NCBI GenBank assembly: GCA_008921705.1
Contig: VFFE01009165.1
Span: 1,555,183 to 1,619,182 of the forward strand
DNA: 64,000 nt
Direction: 5' to 3'
Source: Burhinus oedicnemus
Taxonomy: Eukaryota > Chordata > Aves > Charadriiformes > Burhinidae
The notes under the pieces were generated by a model. The model was not told the origin of the DNA, did no database searches, and saw nothing but the letters and a program-made list of their open reading frames with translations. Position 1 is the first letter of the stretch. Each line of letters opens with the position of its first letter. Made by a program: the position numbers and the translations under genes. Positions 13,201 to 25,480 of the stretch are shown piece after piece.

Positions 13201-16200
13201 AGTAGGAAAGTGGAATTACCACCTATGGAAAAAACTCTTTTAGAGACTCATAACGAACAGCTATGAATGAAGCACGAACAGAAATGTATGTGTAAGCACC
13301 AGAAGAAACAGCAGAATAAGTGTTAAAAGAATGGTCTGAAATGATAGCAAAGAACATCATTGCCAGTCAAAAAAAATGAAAGATTATGTTGCTTCTATGA
13401 AACCAAAATGGCTGCACTTCAGTAGGACCACAGGATCTTGTTAGTGCAAGACTATGCATTCTGACAACAGAAGGGTGACAACAAGGTTGTAGTATATGCT
13501 ATTTCTTTTTTTGTTAGCCCAAGAGGAAGAAATCTTCTCGTAAAAAACTTCCCATAACAACTGTTAACTCTTAAAGAATATAAAAATCTGTCATTATTGC
13601 TAATCAAGGAAACCTAGAGAAAACACCAGGACTTGATAGCCAGCATCCCTTGTTTTCCATGTTGCATACAGGTAATCTTGGCCAGACCACTAAAACACAT
13701 GTATTGGTGCTTGTAAATACATGGGTGTGACAGTGTGTGTTAAAGTCAAGAGTGGATGAAATCTACAAGGAAATGAGTGAGTACGTAAAATCAAATTACC
13801 TAGAGATAACTGTAAATGCTATTTCATCTTCTGTAAGGTTTTGCACTGAGTTTTGTTATACTAATTTCCTACCCACCTACCTAAAAATTATGAGGGAAGC
13901 ATTTAATTTTAAGCATGCACAGCAGAGAAAAAACATACTGAAATTTCATCTCAAGAACAAATGGAAAGCTGAAAAAAAGTGTTAATTTGATGTACTTCCT
14001 TCTGCAGGCATGCTCTCACAGTAAAAGAAAAAAACCCAAACTGTATCACTAACTCCATGTTGCACACTCAAATCACTGCAGCCAGGGAGGGCAAATACTA
14101 TTCAGTTTTTAGAATGGTCATTTTTTCAAACTTTTGAGCTAGAATACATTAATAAATACAAATAATATTGCAAAACTTAGCTAAGCAAATCTTGTGATCA
14201 TAGAATAGGATACATGACCTTGTCTTTCTCCCAACTTTTCTGTTACGGGGTTGTATCTGATATTTCACTGAAGCATCTCACAGGCTACAGCAAGGCACTG
14301 CAGGAATAAACTGACTTGCATATTCTGTGAATTAGTGAAGAATGTGTCTTACACTGATAAACATGAATACTGATGAAGAATAGGAATGAAAATCAATTGA
14401 CAAGAATGTAAAATAAAGTTCTGCTGGGCAGACTGTAGAAAAAGCTACATTGATGTAGCTGACCGGTCCAGGCCAGGCAAAATGCATTTGAAATACTGGT
14501 TAGTATTTTATTTGACTGCTTTCTTGATTGTCACTCCTAACACTTCTCACATGAGTTTTTGAAGGTGTTTCTAAATCCCTCACAAGTTTTTGTTTTAAGA
14601 TAAATTTCCTTTTACATGAGAATATTTTAAGTTTAATAATTTAAGGTGGCATTTTACTCTAGTAAATGTAGGAGGATTCTTTCTCTTCCCTCCTTGAGTG
14701 AGCCAGGAAGGGATATGTTTTGAATATTTGCAGTTAAACATTGAAATAATTTACAGGTCAAAGCTTATCAAGCAGACACACATTTGTGACTAATTTTTGT
14801 TATCAAATTCTCCAATTAGTTTGCTGACAGAAGGAAGTAAATGTTTTAACATCTGTTGTTAAATAAATGAGGTTAAATATAGAGTGATTATTGCATCTTC
14901 ATGCACAATTTATTTTGTTCTCAGAGGATCTATCCAAAGTGACACCAGCAGAAATGAAATGCAATTTGATTGTATAGTAATAACTGCTTAATGACTGTGG
15001 AGTTGCTTATTGTGAATATCATAGAGTCAAGCTTAACTGTCAAGGTTACAATTTTGTAACCACTTCTTGGCTAGAACTGTCATGTGTGCTCATCATTCAC
15101 CCAAAACGAGCCTGTGTGGATGGTTCCTTTGTGGGAGCTGAAGATGCAGTTCCCATTTCTCTTGTGGAAGTAGCTTGCAGCTGGAGAAGGTGCCATTAGT
15201 CCTTCATTCTCTATTTACTTCCCAAGGGTTTAGATTTGTCTTTTTTTCTTTCAGGTATTCTTTCTAATTGAAGGTGATGTCTTAGGGTCTCATCTTACAA
15301 AGACAGTTTACATAAGGGACAGATCAACTTGCTGTGGAGTTAGCATTTATGGTGTAAGAACACTTATGTAGCATTCAGGTTTAGTGTCAAATAATTTGTT
15401 ATCTATGTCTGTCTCAACAGTGACGTCTTTGGTTGATTGTATATTAACATTAGCAAGCCCCAAATTGCTACTCATTCCTAAACGTAAGAGCACCCATTTC
15501 AAGGAGTGCTTCAAGGATGATAAAGGAAACTGTTGGTATTTAGTCCACATGTTAAAATGAAATTTGTACTGAATTTTCAATATACTAATTAATATATGCA
15601 GGTTTCACCACCTTGTATTAGAAAAAAAAATCATTACGTATTGTCATGTTTCATGTGATTGTCCTTCTAGCTGATGTGGTATCAGCCTTTTCCTCTCTGG
15701 TGATGACTGGAAAATGATCATCCAATCTGTAGAATTATTATTGCCATTAGCTCCTGTTATGAGAAATACACATACTAGATGACACTTCTTGCAAAGGAAA
15801 GCTGCAAGCAGGTGTACTGACTTTAGTTCAATTTTTACTTACATCCCCCTGTGTTAGTTTGTATTCATGACTAAACTTGTGGAGAAAATTTTAATTTAAA
15901 AAAAAAAAAGGAAAATGGAAAATGTCACATTACATTCTTTTGGCCAATTGTAAGAAGTCTCATCTTTGATGCTTATAGAAGAGTATCTTCAGCAGAACAG
16001 TTCTCAGCCCTTTCTAGTTCACTTATGCTCCTTATAGCCTTGATTTTACATTCTGCATAATGTGTCCGTAGACATACTCATGTTTATAGCTAACTCCTTT
16101 TTTAATGTCACTTGACTTACTTTCAGAGACTTGTTGATACCATATTGCCAGGTTGAAGGAACTGAGGCGTACCACCTTCGTACTGTACTGTTGTTCAACA

Positions 16201-16318
16201 GCACTATCTCAGACGCCTCTGTACTGCACTCTAGTGTATGGTCTGGATATTTCCCCCACCCTACTCTTCATAAAAGTCCTTCCAAAATTCTGATGACTTT
16301 TGGATGCCTATAGTCTCG

Positions 16319-16341
16319 CCCCCCTCCCCCCACTCCCCCCC
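16319..16341 (-). repeat. C-rich tract (G-quadruplex potential on minus strand)
   Basis: C runs of 6, 6 and 7 are separated by T and ACT. On the minus strand these are three long G runs, enough to supply four tracts of three or more. On the plus strand the sequence could form an i-motif. Confidence 0.6.
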
Positions 16342-17817
16342 TTGGTTTTTGATACAAAATTACAAATATTAAAGCAAAATGTAGTATTTTATGTTTTGCT
16401 TCCTCCTTTGGGAGTCACCATATGTTGAAAGGAGGTTTTAGTGACTTTATTTATGTTAACAACTTAAACTTCAAACTGCTTGTTTTCAGTTGTACACTGA
16501 TGCTTTCAGGAATCTAAAGCAGCTATTCAGAATTAGTCACTTGGAAGAAGAGTTCTACATTTACCTGCTTAGCTTTGAGCTAATGTTTGCCTGTACTTAG
16601 GTACTTAGAAGGATCTGATATTTGGGTAGCTTATCTTTGTATTTCTTTGACTAGTGAATAGTGCCAACTGTACTACCATACGCTTTGCAGTGATGTTGAG
16701 CTGGGTTATCCAGAACGTTTGCATGAGAATCCATATCACAAAAAGGGTGCAAAATCTGATTTAACAGTGTGACTTCTGATAGAGATAGCTTTATGTGTGC
16801 CCACAGCCTGTGTCAATCAATCAGGCTCTTGTGTATGTTATCAAACTCTGCCTAGAATGTAAATAGCTGTTCAAAAATGAAACTAAATCCCAGTTAATCC
16901 TGTCTTTTCTCTAGTGGTCTTTTCTCTAATGGACACTTCAGAACATACATTTCTCTGTTGTAGCTTTTTTTTTTTCCCAGATAACTAAAAGTGAGATTGC
17001 AATAGAAAAAAGCTGTAGTTCTGTATCAGCAGAAAAAGTCTTTACGCTCTGTTCCTCATAAGCAATGTGAACAGAAAGCCAGTAACATTTATTCCATATA
17101 AATATTTCAATTTTATGTGCAATTTCACAAAGTTTACACAAATTTAAAGGAAAAGTCTTCTCCTCCTCCTAAAAAGGAATGCAGCATTAACTATAACTTG
17201 CTACCAAGAATTTGCTATAGAGATACCCATTTTGCGGTTCCATTTCAGTAGTTGCCTTTTGCAGAACAAATGTCAATTGTAGCTGTAACACAAAACAAAT
17301 TCTTGAATCTCTGACTTCATGGTGCTAGTTTAATAATGGATGTGAGCTATCTATCTTGTCTATCGGTTGGCATCTGTTCTTGTTTTTCTATTCTCTCTTT
17401 TCTGTTTTGAAGAATATGGAAAGGAAACCAGAAATGTTTCTTGGTTTTTAATGTATATTTACAGGGAAGTCCTGCAATATCTTAGTACACAGATAATATA
17501 ATGCTTGCAAAAATTGGGGTGCTTTATGTGGATCATATCACTAGCTCTTAGTTCAGTCTTTATAGTCTTTTGCCCAGTACTTCAATTGTACAGGTAGCTA
17601 GTCCGATCATTTTTGTTCAGCCAATGTTGTATGTTGAAATGCATACGTTTTAATATAAATATGCTTTTTTGTATGTATTTTGTATTTTTATAACAATATT
17701 GTTGTTCACACTTGTGTGTATTGACTTGCTTGCTCTTTAAGTTAGAATATTATTTCATGTCCCCAGTAACTTGTATTTGTATCATCTTTCAGTTGACTTT
17801 CCTTGTCATTCAGCAGC

Positions 17818-17842
17818 TTGCCGCTCTTCTGAAGAGCGGTAA
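17818..17842. repeat. Near-perfect 25-bp palindrome
   Basis: The core CCGCTCTTC-T-GAAGAGCGG (17821-17839) is perfectly dyad-symmetric around one base. Symmetry extends to 12 bp per arm with a single G/T mismatch. It carries two CpGs in an otherwise CpG-poor stretch. The one-base centre suits a protein-bound DNA dyad better than an RNA hairpin. Confidence 0.6.
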
Positions 17843-20800
17843 AATAAGAGGAAATACAAAGCGGTTGTCTATGTACCATCTAGATCTGGCCAGGCTCATC
17901 CCCTCTTCCCAGGCTAGAAGGGCGAATGCAGTTCAGCAAGCTACATGTTTGACAGATTGTACTTCTCTTTAAAATGCCCAGGTTTCCTTCCACAGACACG
18001 TCTGTTGAAAGGTAGTTACTATGCGAGTCCTCCTACAGATAACCCATAAAGCAAGACAGGTAATGTTTGCAAAATGCTGCCCTTGGAACAGAGAAGCTGT
18101 TGGTGGAACCATGGTGGCACAGACAGACTTAACTCAGCTTACATGTGCTTTTGGCTACTTTACAAAGTACGTAGATTTCCTATAGAAAATGGAGGACTGT
18201 TACCTAACAAGCTTTAATTTCTTTGGAAGGCTAGAGCGTAATGATATCTTTCTGCCTCCAGCAAGTCAAGGGCCCCAGTGTTTGGAATTGTAGAAATATA
18301 TAATAAGCAAGTGTAAATTTATTTTTATTCCTCACAGGCATGGATCACTGCAACCAGTAGTAAGAAATCAGTATTAATCATATGTATTATAGGAGTAGGC
18401 AGGAGTGAAGGGAAGGGAAAGGAATAAGCTTTCCGTCAATTTACTACATGCTTAAAATAAAATGTATTCCATTTTAAATGAGGAGTTGACATTTTCAGTG
18501 GTATCCAAAGGGGTGGCTGTGAACGAACCTCATAAAACACAAATGCTCTGTTTGTGTCCTGAGAGCTCTGACTGCAACGTGGCAATGGGATGCCACTCCT
18601 GGCACTTGTAGGCTTGATGATCTGCTGAGTCCCTGGCATACTGATTTGTGTAGCAAAGATTTGTGAAGACATCAAGGACTTGGCAGCATTGTATGTATCT
18701 TAGCAATACAACAAGCCTCAATTTGCCAACAGGTATCGCTGTATGAGTTCATTCACTGAATGCAGAATCAAAAGCCAGCTTTTCAGTGAGTGAGAGGGGA
18801 AAGAGAACTTCTTGCCAGCTGCATTACTCATTATTCCTCTTAACCTAGCTTAACCCTTTTATTCGCAGTGAAGCTGCGAGGGAGCAAGGAGTGTTCAAAT
18901 GCTTTGTGGATGCTTTCTGCATTTGTTCATCAGCTGCTATAGAGCAGCTGGCCATGCTGCAAGAGTGAAACTTTAAAAACGTGTTTCCAGATCTGCTTGG
19001 GTAGTTTTCCCTCCAGTTTGTGAGGCTATTGTTGGAGGTATGCAGAGATCACAGATACTGCACTGGAGAGCAGCAGGATATCTGCTTAAGACATTTTGGA
19101 TAGTGTATGCATGGAGTATCCATTTTTCAGCATAAATCCTGTTTGCCATGCAATTAGCTCAGAGCTGGCGTTGCAGAATGATGTGAAACGTGATCAGGTT
19201 CTTCCATGAAACACACATGCGGTCTCTGCTTTTATTTTTGTATACTGGTTACTAGTGCTCATACCACACTGAGATATTTTTGCATGTGCACAGGGTGCAA
19301 CTACCCTGTTAAATAATACTGGACTAAAGGAAGACAACATGTTGATAGTGCTTCATCTCCAAATGAGCTGAAGGGATATTAAGTATGTAGGATAGACAGG
19401 TAAGGAGCAGACTGCAGCCTCCAGGAGGGTACCTCCATTCTTCCTGCACAGTTCTCAAGCTTCCTGCCCTGGCTGCCAGTAGTGCTGCAACTCACTCCCT
19501 GGCTATCTACCAGGGTGGAGGAGCAATCTTTAGGTAGACAGCATTACCCTATGCTTTACTTAAGCCCACCCAAGTGAGGAAGCACCTCTCTGGGGAGCAG
19601 ATGTGAGCAGGCAAGAAGGGCTCTGGGCCCTAGGAAGAGGGTGCAGGGGGAGGGGTTGTGCTTCAGGCATAATGCACTGGAGATACTCAGCTTCTCCCAT
19701 CTAATGATCTGCTTAGCCCTTGCTATGTCTATGACTGATCTATAAGAAGTGGCCTGCTGTGGAGAAGACTGTCCTCATTTAAAAACTTCAGTTTAAAAAG
19801 CTCCTCTGAGGTACCATATGTATTAATTGTCCAGACATACATTACAGTTTCATCTAATCTTTTCCAGGTATCCTGAAACTTTCTTCGGTGTAAAACTTTG
19901 CAAATTCAGCTGTGTCATAGAGATGCTTTACATGGAATGAAGTTAGGAAAGCTTATCTCTTAAAAATGTAAAACCTATAACAAAGATGTGGCACTGTTTC
20001 TGTTTCACTAATTTTGTTTGTTGTTCTTTCATCTTGCCACCACCAAACATAAACACAAAACTCAAGTGAAAACCTCAGCTAAAAGAGCATGGGATTCAAA
20101 CGACTGGTAGAGAAAAACACCCCCACGTATGCTAGCTCACCACGAGAAAAGCACTGAAAGTGTGTCAGCAGCAGAGAGGTTAGACAGCCTTTTTCTGTAG
20201 AAGCCATGATCTTAGAGAATCCTAACTGTTAATGAAAGCTTGCCTTCTGGATGTAGCTCCACGACATTTGAAAGTGATCTCCTTGGTGTGGCCACATGCC
20301 AGTCCTGCTTGCTCTTCAGCTGAATATTTCTGCCTCTTTCTGGCATAATAATTGTTGAACTGGAAGCTGGTTTCAAACAGAATTTATCATAAGTAGTGAT
20401 TTCAAAGCTAACTACTTAAAGGTTCTGTTAAAATAAGAAACTAAACTTAATATATGTACTGAGCTTAAGGCTTCTTTGTTGGAGCAAATCATTATGCAAA
20501 ATTATTATTTTGTTTGCCCAGCTGCCTGTTGAGTCAGCTTGTACATACCAGAGTGGAAGTATCGATGTCAACACAGCGTATAATGTTTGGTAGCTAGGGG
20601 GCATAGAAGGGATTGCAAGGTGCAGATTTGAGGGTCAACACTGATGCTCTTAAGGGGAAGAGAAAGTGATTTGTGTAACCCAGCTTTGTAACATACTAAG
20701 GTGTAGAAATCATCCTTGAAGAATAGCTTGAGGTTTATTGCTTGTAAAATTAAAAAGTTGTATGTATTGGGTTGATTGGAAATCACTCCTTGAATTGGCC

Positions 20801-23800
20801 CAAACTACTTGGTAATGTTTAGGGAACATTTATAAAATAGCACTCTGTGCCACTGCAAACGAAATGAGCCTGAGAGAAAACTATATCCAGAATGTGGGAT
20901 GATTTAGCTTTGCAAAGGGGCACAAACTTCATATGTGGGAGGTCTGAAAAGAAAAAAATCTCCAACCATTAGAACCTCAGGCGTAGAAGTAATACTTTAT
21001 AAGCATAAACATGATATGTATGCTGACATTCCTTGGGAAGGGCAATGTGCACCTGAAGAAGGCGCAGTTCAGATACATGTCTCTTAAACTGCAAATCAGT
21101 AGTTCTTTGAGATAGTGGATTGGAAACTAAGTATAACTTTTCAATGGCAAAAATTATCTGCTATAAGAAAACATAGCTGTTTTGAAAGTTATACGCAAGA
21201 AGCAGTTAGGCTCCCTAATACTCCCAGTCAAAGCCGGGAAGATCAATAATTAAAGGAAAAAAGTTGAGGCATGAAGTAACAACAAATAGCTTGTACATTA
21301 GCATATATATTTCAAACAAACAAAGAAACACAAGAATATGGTATATTGCTTCTTAAATTGTTTGTTACAGGTTTTAATAAGTAGCCTGATATTTAATAAA
21401 TAGCCTGACTTTCCAAAATGTCTGAATATTTTAAATATTTCAAAAATACTGTTTTGATAAGCAGAATCTGCTAGGTACTTAGTAACATAAAACATCTGAG
21501 GGTCTACAGAAAAACCTTAATTTTAAAATTCTATTAAAGACAGAAAAAAAAAAAATCATCTTGTGTACAGCTTTGGTTACTGTTGGCTAGAAATACTACC
21601 GAATCCATGCATTCACATACACATACACCACACACACCCCTTCAAGGTTTCAGCAATGCATTAGTAGGGGAATAGCATTGTGTGTTAAACATGACTTTTT
21701 CTGGGTTTTTTTATTTTATTTTTTAATCTACCCATGAGCTCATTTCCTGAACTGATTTTCTTCCATACTCAGGAATAGAAATATGTGGTTTACCTCAAGT
21801 TACTTTTGAAGAATTACTGCTGCACAGTTAATCCTCCTGAATAGCATTTTTAAGATTTTTTCAAATCATGAAAGGGGATTTGTCCCAGAAGTAGGTGAAG
21901 CAGGCAGCCTGGTAAAACTCAGCCTTCACTCCACAGCTATCCAAACAGCCAAAGCAAGCTTGATTCTATATAAAAAGCATTGATTGATGTTCAAGGGAGG
22001 CCCATTCCAGGTGATGCGTGAACTGGGACCCCTTTATGGTCCAGTCAGCAGTCTCTGCTAGGTGATCTATTGGGAAGTTTTCCCCCACCTGACTGAATCC
22101 TCAGTGTCTGTGCCAAAATATCTTTTCTGGAAATGATTCTTAGAGACATTGCATGGTTTTTCTTAAAAAAAAATTCTGTATTGACTTCAAAGTGAAAGAA
22201 TATGTAATATGTGTATATTTTTAATTTCATTTTCTGCTGATAACAATACTTCCTTTATGACAAATGTTAATTCCTAAGTTATTTCTAGTCCTTACTCTCT
22301 ATATCCAAATGTAATTTATTTTTTTCTGTTTCATTGATCAGGAATATATTTTGACCTTCCAGAAAAATACATTTTTTTAATATATAGTATCTCTCAAAAT
22401 TTAATGTTACAAAAGTTTAAGAAGGAAAAATTGTGGCCACCTTTGTAACTCGCTTATAAAAGAAAACACCGATAGTGATAGAAAGATAAGATCTCTTTTT
22501 AAATAAGTATACATTCATACTGTTTACGTTACCGCAGATGGACATAGATTTTTTTGGCTTGTTTAAATGCTACCTTTGTCTAACATAAAGCATTTGTGCA
22601 AACAATTTACATTTTCTCTTAGTAGTAAACCAAAGAATCATAAGGTTTTTTTCGAAAACAAAGTCTCAATATCATGGCTATAAGAACTTCTCAAGTACTG
22701 ATTAATTTAACATCAGAACCCATTACAAGGGTTTGTTTCTTCAATTTAGCTGCTTTCTTTCTGAGAATTTATAAATGCTGGCTAACCATCAACTGTGCTG
22801 AATGCTTACACTGCTTAGTAAACACATCTTGAAAAAATGCAGCATTTTTCACTTGGCTTAAACTAATCACGGTTTCATTAAAAGGAGGTTGTTCTTCCCA
22901 TTTTAAAGCTTTGTGGTTGCTGGTTCTCAACCTGCTGTTCTCTGAGAACAGGATTTATTGCAGGGTGAGAAGGGCAGGATGGTTATAGTTTTGTATGGTT
23001 TTGTTGTGAAAAATGCAACTTGTTTTTTAATAACTGTTGTATGATTTCAGGGGATGGCAGTTGCGTTGCTGTCAGCTAAAAACTTCATCAGAGTTCAAGA
23101 AATGAACCCTTAGGACATGAGATAAAATAGGGGCTTTCCTTCCCAGCTTAGCTATGCTTGGCTGTTCTTGCAAAATGCTTGTTGTTTCAATCTTAAAATA
23201 TACTTTTATTTAAATGGAAATGCAGCAACAGCCAGATTGCTTCATTTAGTAGTCCTTTCACTAACAGAGGCTGGAGAAATGTATTCTTCAACAGCTCAAC
23301 TAGAATGGGATAAGGCGGTGACTATACTTTTAAAAAGCATTGTGGTTTTGAAAACAAACCAACAAACAAAAACCCCCACCTTCAGAATACCTGTATGAGC
23401 TATGTGGTGGGTGGAAGGGATCGGGCCTCACAGACCTCTTGTTGTATTGCTACATTTTATTATTAAGCTCCTGATAGTTATTAGAGCATAATGTAAGGAC
23501 TTTGGCACTGTTCATAGTTAAAAAATATGTAAACTAAGCTAAGAACTAATACAAATAGTTCTCCTTCGCAGACTGTGTTCTTCACAGATCCTTAGAATTG
23601 AAAATTAAATAAGAAAAAAAAATATATATTGTACAGGTTTTAGTAATTATTTTGTTACCTTATGAAAACCACCTTTTCTAAACTGAAATAAAATTGTTTA
23701 TGAGCTGCTTCTATCATTACTCTTTGACTTCCTGTTTCTTAGCTAAAATGGATTTGGTGGTCAGATGGTAGCAGCAGCATCTGCTGACATCCTGGACATC

Positions 23801-25372
23801 AGTTTGCATAGAGAAGAATGTATTGGTAATGCTGGAAGCTCTGTTTTAAGACTAATAGCAGGTGCTGTGCTTTTTCAGAATGCTAGAGTTGTATTGGTAC
23901 GGGAGTCTGATCAGTTGTTCCAACCTTTTGCCTTGTGTGCTTGAAAAGAAAGGCTGCTGAATGCCTGTGGTTCCAGTGTCTTTAGTAATGTGACCGTGGA
24001 ATTTTCATGCTGTGTTTGAGCTACATTTGTTTCTGGCATTCCTCATAGAGTTTCTGTAGTAAATATTAGCAAATAATGGCATGAAATAAAATTAAGAAAA
24101 AAAAAAAACAATAGGAGCAGAACTAGGGAACATTCACACTGAAAATTATATTACATGAGTTGCAACAATTTTTAGGTGTAATTTGATATCTTTTACAAAC
24201 AAAACTGACATTTATCTCTAGCCCTATACTGCATTTATAGTTTCTTATGAAAGAAAGAGGATAATTTTCTTTAATAGCTTTCAAAGCATTCACTTATTTG
24301 TGAAAATTTTCAATTCTGACTGAGAATATGTGCACTATCCAGAAAGAAGTACTTGGGTTTTTACTTTCTGACAGGATGTAATGGAGAATCGTCACCCGTT
24401 TCCACACTCTAGCTTTGTACATTCTCTCAACATGAGAATGAAGGTGAACTAAAACTACAGATATATAGATGCATCAGAGAAGGCTTGAGATTCTCAGACT
24501 CACTGGCAATTAAGAAGAATAATTCCCACGAGATGTAGCCTCTGGCAGAATATCCCCAGTGTATGAATCATACAGACAATGCATGAATTAAACAAGTGGA
24601 TGAGTTGAGTTTTAGAAATGTTTGGTTCCCTTCATCTCCACCCTACCATTATCCTAGTTCATGCATCGTTTTAAGGTGCTTTCACATTTAATCGCTCAGC
24701 AATTTAAATGGAACCTATTTCAGGGCTGATTATTCTATACTTATCCTGAGATTACAATGGATTCAATAAACAAACAAAAGAAGTAGATGATTCTTTAACT
24801 CTGTGAACAAATATTTCAGCCATTTGACTTGTTTGGGCTTGGGATGCCTGCCTGTATCCCCCCTAAAAGTAAACAAATTTTCACTGAAATCAGATGTATC
24901 AACTGATTTGGAAAGTAATAGTTATTAAAATGGTTCTTGGGCTTTTTGGTCTTTGAGGAATTCCTGTTGGCATCCAAGTGAGGGATGCATAGTCTACAAG
25001 ATTCCTACATTCTTCTACTGCTTTGGAACATCATTTATGTGGTTTGACTGACTTTCAGGCTTAAGTGCAGATGATGAGGATTTTTATTTGTGTAATTGTA
25101 ACAAATAAATATGTATGAGTTTATGTTTTGATGCAGCTATAAAACATTTGGAAAACCAAACTCATCTGGTCGCATACTGTCAGTATGATACAAATACTGA
25201 TCTTGCGAGCATTCTGGTTGAGGCAGTAGCTTGTAGGTACCGCTCATTTTAATAGCTATTGGGCTTTAAAAGCTTGTGATTTCTGTAAAACTTCAGTTTA
25301 GGTATGATATTAATTCTGAGCTTGGGTTGTATGGAAGAGATCTCATTAATTAACATATTCTGAGATATCTGA

Positions 25373-25404
25373 ACACGTCTTTATATACACACGTCTTTAT
25401 ATAC
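25373..25404. repeat. Perfect 16-bp tandem duplication
   Basis: The unit ACACGTCTTTATATAC occurs twice head to tail (25373-25388 and 25389-25404) with no mismatch, which suggests a recent slippage event. Confidence 0.85.
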
Positions 25405-25454
25405 ACAGCTATATGACTGTTTCTAATACCTTGTACTTCTGCGTCTCTACTACT

Positions 25455-25480
25455 TATACATAAGTGATATACATAAGTGA
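25455..25480. repeat. Perfect 13-bp tandem duplication
   Basis: The unit TATACATAAGTGA occurs twice head to tail (25455-25467 and 25468-25480). It lies only 50 bp from another perfect tandem duplication. Confidence 0.85.

Noticed and set aside
15044..15061. 18-bp palindrome GGTTACAATTTTGTAACC
   Set aside because: Eight-base arms with a tiny spacer are expected several times by chance in 64 kb.
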